Shown one piece after another: positions 11,280 to 20,500 of a stretch of 24,229 bases of DNA. Numbering within the stretch: the stretch's first letter is position 1; the number at the start of each line of letters is the position of its first letter. Origin of the DNA: Xenoacremonium recifei (taxonomy: Eukaryota; Ascomycota; Sordariomycetes; Hypocreales; Nectriaceae); assembly GCA_012184525.1 (NCBI GenBank), contig WOFQ01000147.1:1-24229 (forward strand), written 5' to 3'. The notes under the pieces were generated by a model. The model did no database searches. It worked only from the letters and a program-made list of their open reading frames with translations, and had not been told where the DNA came from. Position numbers and translations under genes: made by a program.

Positions 11280-12218
11280 ATGTCCGAAATCAACGACCTC
11301 ATCGAGTTTGACTTTACCGAGCTCGACGACCAAGAGTTTGAACTCCACCTTCAGCACCATGGCATCGAACAGCCAGACAACATCACAGGCCAAGACCAAC
11401 TTCGTCAAAAGGGCGTCGTTCTCTGCGGGCGCCTGGCTGATGCCGTCCACGGGTACATGATAAACAATAAACAGCGCAACCCCAATCAAAATCCCGAAAA
11501 GGACCCCTGCACCCTCGCCATATTTGAGTGGCACGTTCATACACGACGGCCCGACACGCGCATTAAGTTCGCTCGCGTCGACATCCTTTTCAAATCCTGC
11601 AAGTCTGTTTTCAGGTCCAAATCAGACCCTTGGGTTGAGAACTGCGCTCCATGGGGAGCGTACTGCCTCCTAGAAACGACAAAAACTCTCGAAAAGACCA
11701 AGACCTGGCAGCCGAGTATCAAGATAGGACAGGAAGGGATTGCCAATGTCGAATCGCCATTTGTATACGAGCTGAAAGAAACAGTCGAGCGAGGGGAGCA
11801 GATCTACGTAGATGGCTGCCCCTTACCTCCTAGAGACGGAATCTATTTTCACCCAGACCGATTCAGTGCCGTGCAGTGGAACATATTTGAGAACAAAGGA
11901 CAGAAGAGCGGAATTCCGAAGTATTTTCGGACGGCGGTTCTGCTAAATCGGGCCGAGGGTAAAAATGAGAAGTTCACGGCCGAGGTGGAGATCAAGGTCA
12001 AGGTATCCAGGATAGAAGATGCGAAGGAGAAAGTCAAGGGGTTTCTGGGGTTGCGTCCCAAGGATGACCCGCTTACATTTAACCCGGCCCTCGAGCCCAA
12101 GACGCATCGATTCGATGACAAGATTGACAATTTGGGAAGCGATGAGGTAAATCTGGACAATGAAATGGGATTTCTTTTATTTAGAAATCAAGCTGCCGGG
12201 AAGGACGAGGAGAAATAG
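11280..12218 (+). CDS. gasdermin-like cell-death effector (putative)
   Basis: Single-exon gene for a 312-aa protein with no signal peptide and no clear membrane helix. The ATG has A at -3. About the first 45 residues are acidic. Residues 46-271 look like a mixed alpha/beta fold with long charged beta strands. Two stretches stand out: 200-224, with WNIFEN followed by KSGIPKYFRTAVLLNR, and 255-271, with FLGLRP, DDP and FNP. I recall similar motifs in fungal gasdermin-like (RCD-1/HET-Q1-type) proteins, but I cannot run a profile search. The last roughly 40 residues are acidic and look disordered, which resembles the short inhibitory tail that a protease removes from HET-Q1. Such proteins, once cut, insert into the plasma membrane and kill the cell. 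The strongest support is context: the next gene, convergent with 215 bp between stops, encodes an ankyrin-subtilase, the protease type known to pair with fungal gasdermins. I am sure it is a gene, and moderately sure of the family. Otherwise it is a fungus-specific protein of unknown function. Confidence 0.65.
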   Translation: MSEINDLIEFDFTELDDQEFELHLQHHGIEQPDNITGQDQLRQKGVVLCGRLADAVHGYMINNKQRNPNQNPEKDPCTLAIFEWHVHTRRPDTRIKFARVDILFKSCKSVFRSKSDPWVENCAPWGAYCLLETTKTLEKTKTWQPSIKIGQEGIANVESPFVYELKETVERGEQIYVDGCPLPPRDGIYFHPDRFSAVQWNIFENKGQKSGIPKYFRTAVLLNRAEGKNEKFTAEVEIKVKVSRIEDAKEKVKGFLGLRPKDDPLTFNPALEPKTHRFDDKIDNLGSDEVNLDNEMGFLLFRNQAAGKDEEK

Positions 12219-12256
12219 AAAAAAGATGATGACCGAGATGAGGTGCTAATCTGAAC

Positions 12257-12262
12257 AATAAA
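12257..12262 (+). terminator. AATAAA polyadenylation signal
   Basis: An exact AATAAA lies 39 nt after the stop codon of the 312-aa gene, in the 215-bp gap between the two convergent genes. Fungal poly(A) signals are loose, so this is a likely rather than certain site. Confidence 0.5.
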
Positions 12263-12433
12263 CAGTTAAAGCTCCCAATTTCTTGTTGTGTGTAATATAT
12301 ATAGCTTTGGTAGTAGAGAAGATTGTTGGTTGATGCCGTATAAGTAGTTAGGGTACTTCCTTAAATCTCTTGGATTGCTAGTTATACTCGCCTGGGGGCT
12401 CGTTAAAAGCTCACTGGAAGAAAATAGCTTAGT

Positions 12434-15400
12434 TCAATTATTTGAATCTTCGTACTGTCTTAATTCCCCAGGAATCTTCTCTCTCAACCGCTGAATAAAT
12501 CTCTTGACTGTAATCGTAGCTGGTTCCCCCTGTCCCATAACTTGTTCCATGAGACCCGAGACATCAACCAAGGAAGCCTTGTCCGGGTTCTGGTCCGTTT
12601 TGAGCTTGTCAAAGAGAGCATACATGCGCTCGTTTGCAAACTCACGCTTGTCACCGTCTGACCTGACTGAACACCATAGGATGAGCGAAGCGAGGCCCGC
12701 AGCCAGAGCCGTCGAAGCGGAGCTGCCTCTATCCTTCCCTGGCTCACTACTATTACTCTTGAGGTGCTTCTGCATGACGAGCAGCTGTTCGCCAGGAAAG
12801 AGATAATGAAGACCCCTCTCATTGACAAAATCCGATTTTGTGCCGTTGCCGTTGCAGGAACCGATGCGTTTTAGCAACATGCTCGAGGACGGAAGAAGCT
12901 GGTCGTAGGGGGTGTGTGCACCCGTATCATCTGAGGAGCAGAAAAGGGATATGCCAGCTCGTTCTGCATCCTGAATATGCTTAGTAAGGGCTTCTTTATC
13001 CTCATTCATCTGCGCGTTTGCTTTGATCGTCCAGCTCATAGATATGACATCCACCTTCTCTGAGACTGCCCACTTTACTGCCTGGAGTGTTCAATCAGTG
13101 AATGAGATTTGGAGTGGGAGTGCAAAGCGAATTTGGGTTTGAGACCTACTTCTGCGGCCATGTGAAGGACTGATCGGTAGGGTTTAGGCGGCGACTTCTC
13201 CAGTTTTGCGACGTACAGGTGTACAAAGGGGCAAACATTGTGAATCAGGTTCGCCATGGTGGTACCGTGGCCCTCAGTAGAGTTGTAGTAGGTGCTGATT
13301 TTTCGATGTCCTGCGACGCCGTCGGGCGGCCAGCCCCCTTTCACGCTTCCTTTTACATGGAGCTTGCTTGGGTTTACCCCGTCGTCTATCAATGCTACCT
13401 TGATCGGATTATTGTCTAACAATTGCCGAGTATCAGAGTCCTTCTTAAGTATGCTATAGCTCTCTGTGATCTCATGCGCGAATTTCTTGATTGCGACCAT
13501 CCATCTGTGACTAGTTTTAAGTCAATAAATGGTATCTCTAGAGTGGCGTAGTTTAAATGGCCTTACTGGTATTTGTTTTCTTGATCTGAAGAAACTCCAC
13601 GCCACCCTTTCTTTGAGCTGTTGGATCTGGTTCTCAGTTCCTGGGGTAGATCGAACTTTATGTCATCGAATCTCTCCAGAATCTGCTGTTCAGCTACGAT
13701 TAACTCTCCGGTCCGTTGCTCAATCCGTTTCTTGAAGGCAGCCAGGTAATTGGTCATTTTCGGGACGGATTCCACACTCTGAGCGTTTTGTCAGCACACG
13801 TATTCCTGCGGGAGCAACAGAACAGGATGGGATTTCTACCGAGTCGACTTGGATGTGAACTCGCTTAAGCTATAGGAGGATAGTGGTTAGCTGGTTTTCA
13901 AGTTCCGGGGACAAGTAGAAAACATATGTTTCAAGTCATACATGTGGGAGCTGGCTCTTCAGGCCGTAAACTGGATCTGACCAGCCAAGTAGCGATGTGT
14001 TTTGTCCGCTCCAGTTCAACCACAATTCCACCAGCTTTACAGCCTGCCCCTTTCGGACTGCTTCGATCGACAGATCCTGTTTGTTCCAATCCAGGTATCG
14101 GATGTCCCAAGGCTTTAGGCATTCTTCGATCGTTTCGTCGCTGCACTGCCATTCCTGGTTATCAATGATAACTAGCTTGAGAATTCTCTTTACGCCTTTC
14201 TTGCCCAACCACTCGAAGACGTCGTGAAGGTATTTGGCATTTCTGTTTCTTGCCAATTCGGGTGTCATCTTGGGATGAGGGTTGTTTATCATTTCGTTCT
14301 CCGCGAGGTCAGCAGTGGCAAAGGCATCTGGATCCAAGATAGAGTCTGGGCTCGGACTAGCTAGACTTAGCTCAACGTATGCAAGGATCGAATTGAACTT
14401 CAAGAAGTCGTGGTCTTCTTCGATATTCTTGTACAACGCATCTTCCATCCTCAAGCTCGTCTGGATAGTGGACTGGTCTTGATGCGACTTGTGTTAGATG
14501 GGAAGGTCTATTTATAGCTTTTCTGCCCGTGCGAGCGGGTAACTCACCATCCAGACGTTGATTACCGAATATGCTTTCTTTCGCTTTGTCCCAAGACGGC
14601 TGGGAGCTGCATGCCTCTAGCAGCTCCTTGGCAGTCTCTCGGGCTAGATGCCTTGAGTAGCTCCAGGCCGTATCATCATGGGCATCGCGAGATCCAGGGG
14701 AAGGTTTACCGGAGGCCGTAGAAGACGCTTTTTTGAGCGTATCCTTTTTCCTGCTGAAAGGACGCGGCTGAGTGGAAGTAGCATCGTGAATAGGAGCGGC
14801 AGGTGCCTGCACTTGGTTTTCGGTCCCGGTCTCTGCCGTTTGTCCGTCGTGCTCCGTCGGACCATACTCTAGGTGAGCCCAGGAATTTTCATTGACCTTT
14901 TCTGTTCTGGTTGCAATGTGGACAACGTAGGGTGTCTTGCCTTCATTATTAGGTGTAGACAGAGCTTCTGGGTACTTCTCTATCATCTTTCTCAAAGTTT
15001 GCACGAATTCGGTGGTATATAAGCGCTCGTCTCTGACTGAATGTGGAAACCCCTTTTCACATTTATGACACCCGCATCGGCATATCATAAATCTCTTGCT
15101 CCTGAACGTGACGAAATCATGAAGCGGAGTATTGCCATTAGAATCTCGCTTAGTCTTGAATGCTTTCGTGCCAGCATGCTGGACTAGAGTATCCACGGCG
15201 GCAATGTTCCTAGGATCTGTTGCGATGACAGCATGAAGGCAGTTCTGCTTGTTGGATTTTAGGAAAGCAATGCCTTCCTCGACCATATCTTTGAGATTGG
15301 GATCAGTACCCCTATCGCAAATGAGCTTCAGCAAATCAAAATGCTTGCGCTCGATCGCATAGTGCAGCGAGTCACCGAGTCCGCCAGGTCCGAGACGGGC

Positions 15401-15763
15401 CGCTAGACTCATGAGAGACATTTCGACCAGCGCATGATAGAACTTTGCATTCTTGAACTGATACGGCTCGATCACTCTCGTGAGATATTGAATAATTGTC
15501 GGGTTGTCTTCGTCGCGATCGTAGTCGCAGTCTTTGACGGCTGCCTGATACTCCTTCTTGAAGCTTTCACAGGTGACTGAGCTTTCCTGACGGGCAGCGG
15601 CAAGTTTCAATGCCTCTCGCTTCTTGCACACATCTGCGAGGGACCAATCGTCCTCGTCGACTAGTTCCGCGAGAGCCTGATAGGAGTTGGAAGAAGTTGA
15701 GGGCAGCTGGCCCGATGCGAGTCCATATTCGTCGGGGTTCACCATGCTAATTGATTCTGCCAT
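12434..15763 (-). CDS. ankyrin-repeat subtilisin-like (S8) serine protease
   Basis: Six exons by my model: 15763-14548, 14477-13942, 13869-13840, 13778-13567, 13504-13150, 13081-12434. Introns are 61-72 nt with GT...AG ends, and total coding length is 2997 nt (998 aa), in frame throughout. Residues 130-285 carry degenerate ankyrin repeats (CLHAV near 175, NTPLH at 211-215), interrupted by a Cys-rich insert at 228-235. Residues 310-365 look disordered. A linker in exons 2-3 has KGVKRILKLVI, a WSG motif and GWSDPVYGL, then LKRVHIQVDS, a pattern I know from fungal ankyrin-subtilase proteins; a charged helical stretch follows. The C-terminal protease domain has Asp705 (IDDG), His744 (EGHGT) and Ser904 (GSSAS), so it should be active. 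There is no signal peptide, which points to a cytosolic enzyme unlike secreted subtilases. Such proteases can act as NLR-like switches that cleave a partner gasdermin, and the convergent neighbour is a candidate substrate. Start: the first ATG in frame; Met7 has a better context (AGC before ATGG) and could be used instead. Confidence 0.87.
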
Positions 15764-15952
15764 GCGCCAGGAATCAGAGTGTTGCTGGGAAAGAATTTGT
15801 AGCTAGTACTTAATCGTATTGATGGTAAAGGGGAATTCAGGATGCGAAGTATTCCGCTGCCTTCTAAGTTGTGTGCAAGAGAACAAGCCTAAGGGGTAAA
15901 CACAGAAATCAGGTCTGAATTGGCAAGAAGGCACGGGTTCGGTTTCAATAGA

Positions 15953-15962
15953 CTTATATAAG
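15953..15962 (-). promoter_or_regulatory. candidate TATA box of the protease gene
   Basis: CTTATATAAG reads identically on both strands and lies 190 bp upstream of the protease start codon, between the gene and the AT-rich patch. It is a reasonable core promoter, but there is no independent support. Confidence 0.35.
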
Positions 15963-15997
15963 ATTGCTATTACAAGGTATAAAGGGTGCGCAAGCTA

Positions 15998-16200
15998 GTT
16001 AATATATTAATAAAATATAATTACTTTTTAATTAAATATTAAATCTTTAAAAAGAAAATTTAATATAAAATTATTATTATAATTATTTAAATATTATTTA
16101 AAAAGAAAAAATTAAAAGGAATTTAATTAAATATAATTTTATTTTTAAATATTAATTTTATTATTATATGCAATACTTTTTTATTTATAATGCATTAAAA
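15998..16200. other. small AT-saturated relic in divergent promoter region
   Basis: About 200 bp of almost pure A and T with sharp edges, between ordinary sequence on both sides. It resembles the large RIP-degraded block and is probably a fragment of an old mutated repeat. No terminal repeats or target duplication are visible. Confidence 0.55.
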
Positions 16201-17536
16201 ACTGAATATAGGGATCTATAGACTTTTATCTAGCGACTATAACATCCCTTCTCCCGGCGTCTATCCACGCCCGGCGCATCCGGCATTGGAGGGGTGGGGA
16301 TAATTATCCTGCTGACCTCTGCGGGTGTCCTCCTGACTGTCCTGTGGGGCACCTGGCAATCATCACGTTTAGTGGTGCCAACTCATCAGTGTCAAATAAG
16401 CTCACTTGACCATTTATGCCACGTCAGATCCAACCCCCTACCCTCCATATTTGGTATGTAATTAAACGGGCTCTGCATTTTCTCCGGATTGCATGGACAC
16501 ATTCTGCTAACTATCTACTAGCGAGCATTCTCTAGCAGTTGCACAGCCTGTCTTTATGTATACCTCCCATTCGAACTCCCCTAAATTCCCTAAGCAATAT
16601 TAGAATTAGTCGTTTTCGGCGCGCAATTTTCCAATCGAAAAATGGGGAGTTTAGAGCCGCTGTTGGTACCCTAGCCGAATTGATTGGGTCTTCTGACATG
16701 ATCACAGTCTCATTGCCGTCAGTGGCATCGGAAATCTATCGGTCCAAGGGTCGCTATTACAAAAACCAACACCTCAGATTTTCGAGTATGACCAATTAAA
16801 CATCTTTGAGCCATCAGCTATTGGGAAAATTGCATTGGCCCTTTTGGAATTCATGTTGGATCATTTCGAGGCAAGCTTTCGTTGTCGCGATAAACCCCAG
16901 TCCGCGCCCGGAACTAACCATGTGGTTTAATTAGAGTAACCCGGAACGCCCTATTGTTTGCGTGGCCTGTGATTTTGGTGGCTCGATCTTGAAGGAGGTT
17001 AGAAAATCGAGTTTTTAGCTTGTATTCCATATTTGTGTAATGGTAAATGATAACTGACTGGCGTTCCAGGCTCTCGCCATCGCCGAGTTCACGGAGAATG
17101 CCAGGTTTCATAGAGTCCTACAGTCAACCACTACTCTTGTCAGTTTTTGTTTCTAAATCAACGTCGGGCTTTATATCCTGGTACTAAATAATTAGGTATT
17201 CTTCGGAACACCGCATCGAGAGACGCCAACGCAGTCGTGGGAGATTACAATATTTCGCATGATCCTTCACCTTCGCCGGCCTGAGCAAGTAGAAATCGTC
17301 GACTGGGTCCCGAAGGCTGTGTCAACACTTTCCATCGAGCACCGAAGAATATGTCGATGCTTTGAGTCCGTTAGTAACCGGTACCGAGTCCTGCAATATG
17401 CGCAAGATTCGGCATCTGCCAACGTGGTCAGTGCAAACGTAGCTTTCTTGTTCTTCAACGTCCTTTTACTTCAGAATGGTGTCTTACTAGGATGTGACAG
17501 ATCGTTGGATCACCTCTTGCCCGCTTAGAGTGCTCT
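16201..17536. other. intergenic region upstream of the NACHT-ankyrin gene
   Basis: GC-balanced sequence with only short unrelated open frames on both strands, none recognisable. It includes a 12-bp palindrome GGATAATTATCC at 16298-16309, which presents two opposed GATA cores, and a TATA-like CTTTATATCC near 17168. A frame open at 17259-17528 could hold an upstream exon of the NACHT-ankyrin gene: an acceptor ending at 17500 would join in frame to the ATG at 17537. I could not identify a convincing donor or family similarity, so I leave it as intergenic or 5' UTR. Confidence 0.5.
16298..16309. promoter_or_regulatory. opposed GATA sites (palindrome)
   Basis: GGATAATTATCC contains GATAA on each strand, the core recognised by fungal GATA factors such as nitrogen regulators. 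It lies in the 1.8-kb region between two divergent genes. Whether it is used is unknown. Confidence 0.3.
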
Positions 17537-20500
17537 ATGGAGGAAACCATCCTCGCAAACGTCGACTACGACCGACTTACCGATCTCGCCGGTAAAGGGC
17601 ATCGAGATAGATATTTGGACATCTTAAGAGAGAGTAAAGAAGCTGCCGAGCCTCAATACCTTTCATTTCTTAAGACGCTACGAGTTTTCGCGACCCATAC
17701 TGGTGGTTTACCTTCTGAAAAAACCTCCTTCGGACAGACTGCGAATGCCATATTTTCTCAAGACTGCTCGAAAGAATGGTTGATATCAATCGCATCGGAG
17801 CCTTTGATCATTCAAGTTCCTCAAGGATTCCAAAATGACGCTTTTCTTTGCTCTCTCCAATCCCATATCTCTGAAACCCGGCCAGAAGACTTTCAGATAT
17901 ACACGGTTGTCTCGGCCAATCTTGCCGAGTTCCGCGACACACATCGAGACAGCAGGACGACAGCCGTGCTTTGCTGTCTGATTTATCAAGTAATTCGGCA
18001 CCAGCCTTTACTCTGGAAAACTGTGAAGTGTCTCTTCAGTTACGATGAGCTTGTTTCGGCATTCTATGGTAAATCTGCCTGCCTACTAGAGTCTGTTCTC
18101 TGGAGATGCTTCCTGGCTTTCTTGTCTGCAAACAAACTTATCGCTTGCGTCCTTTTGGTCGGCTGGACAGATAACGACAATCCTGCGACGGAATATTTCC
18201 TTGAACGCATGGTCTCACTGACGACACTGGTTGATCGCAGCTTCAAACTCATGATTGTTCATAACGAGGGAGCATTCACTGAGTTCAAATACCCAACTAT
18301 AACTTTGAGGCTGGATATAACGGATTTCTGCATGAAGAAGAGCATAGAAGATGATTTGATGAACTCACTTGACTGGCTTCTCAAACGACCAGACCTAAAT
18401 GAGGTCCGACACAATATCATGGCTGCTCTTCCGGACTTTTACTCGGATCCTTTACGGTTGATAACCCTCATGCGTTATGCTGAGTGTCGAGGAATCATGG
18501 TGCAGCAGCAACTCACATATGGGCTTCAGCTTCTCTTAGAGCAGAATGAGCTCGTTCCCTTTATTCTAAGGGATGTTCCAGACTCTGAAAGAATAGTTGT
18601 ACGCAGTATCCTGCTACTTGCGGCCTACACATTCAGGCCATTGACCTTGGCAGAACTGGGGGCCGCCACGGAAATAGCGGCAAGAGAAAAAGGGAAAGTT
18701 TTACTTCCCCTCCAGAGCTTCACCCCTATCGACATTCATCACGACATCATAACCTATTTACCTTCTCTTATCCGGGTTGACTACGAAATAATACGATTGG
18801 TCCATCCAAATCTTAGGGATCTACTCTATGAAAAACGATCAACAGTCAACCCTTGGTACCAGTCGCACGCACATCCGCATCTGAAATTTGCAAAACTGTG
18901 CTTGCGGTGTATTGAAGTGAGCCTTCAGCCCCAGGATGTTCATGTTCAAAACGAATTGGTGAGGTCAGAGCAGGAGACAGAGCAATGTCTGCCTTTCGTA
19001 TCAGCTCGAGACTCAGTCGAGCCGCTCCTGGAATATGCCGTGCTCAATTGGCCCTTTCATTTACTCTACGCACTTTCGGATGAGCTTGATCAAGTTGACA
19101 TTGAAAACGTGCTCAACCTATTGTCAGACGACGTGGTGACCGAGTGGCTGACAATTTGGATCGATTTACGCTGCCCCATCAAACCCCCTTGCCACCCGTC
19201 CTTACGACTCTCGCCCCTGACAATACGAGCCACATATAAGCTGCCGCTCGACTTAGCCCTGAAGGCCTCCCTCCACGCATTAGACTCTCTCGCGGCCTTG
19301 GACTGGAGCGAGGATTTTGCTCTGGTATGGGGCCTGTCCAAAGCTGTCAGCGCTGAAAGAGGAGCCGAACTATGGCATGACCAGATGCAACAGTTGTCTA
19401 CAGATCCAGATGAGCTGCAGAGATGCTTTGGATTTGTTGGACTAGATCCTCAACTAGCTTTCGAACTCCTGATTTCTATCGATCCAAGTTTTGTAGACCG
19501 TCATCTTCCAAATTTTCTAACCCAGGATATCTGCTTCGGGACCGATAACGTATTGAGATACGTAATCAACCAGAGTTCAACTCCGGATAATTGGCTGCTG
19601 CAACTCATTTGCAGTCGACTTTCCGACTCATCAAGTATTTCTCTGGACCTTGAAGGCAGCCAGGGTTTCCCTTTTCCGGAAAGCTACCCGAACATTGAAC
19701 AAAGCTATCTTTCGACTGTGGGCCAAGCCGAATTCCTCCGCCGGGCAGCCGATTATCTTAGAACTATCTTTGGGGCCCCAAAGACTCAGTTTATTGTCAC
19801 CGCGATGCATGCCGTCGTGGCAAGTGGCAATGTCGATGCCATCAACGCCTTGATACGTCTGGACGTACAATTTGACGATACAGGCAACACTGCTAAAAGC
19901 ACGAGTGCAATGGGTCTTGCATCCAAATACGGCTTTATCCGTATAATGGAAATCCTGCTGCCCAAACTAAGGACAGTAGATCTAAACTATCCCGACGAGA
20001 ACGGTTCAGCCCCGTTACATCTCGCAGCTGCAAATGGGTTCATCCGTGTGGCTAGTACATTGATAAGTCATGGGGCCAGTATCAACACTGAGGACGTTAG
20101 CGGTACCACCCCCTTCTTAGCTGCTGTTAAGACTGGAAACTTGCCACTCGTCCAGTGCTTCTTGGAACAAATCCATGCACAGGGAGAACTTGCTGAAAAC
20201 GGCAGCCTTGGTGGCAATATCCTGACTCCGCTTGATAAAGCGAACAGCACAGGACTGACGCCACTGATATCTGCACTTGCGGATGGCTTCCAGCACATCG
20301 CTGGCCTTCTCGTCGAGCGTGGTGCTGAACTGGACGTCATCGACTCCCGAGGATATACCCCATTACACCTAGCAGCGGAGAAAGGATTCAGCGACCTCCT
20401 TAGGGAAATCTTGACTCGCAATGGTCTTCTCATCGATCGACGCACGAAAGATAGTGATGAATACACCGCGCTTGATATCGCGGCAGCTAAAGGCGACGTA

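Noticed and set aside
12504..14872. Plus-strand open frames opposite the protease gene
   Set aside because: They are antisense shadows of protease and ankyrin coding sequence with no features of their own.
12434..15763. Several separate small minus-strand genes
   Set aside because: The open pieces join in frame through five GT-AG introns of 61-72 nt into one ankyrin-protease protein, and the catalytic Asp, His and Ser fall in the right order across exons.
16914..17111. 65-codon minus-strand frame upstream of the NLR-like gene
   Set aside because: Short, unrecognised, and in a region expected to be promoter or 5' UTR.
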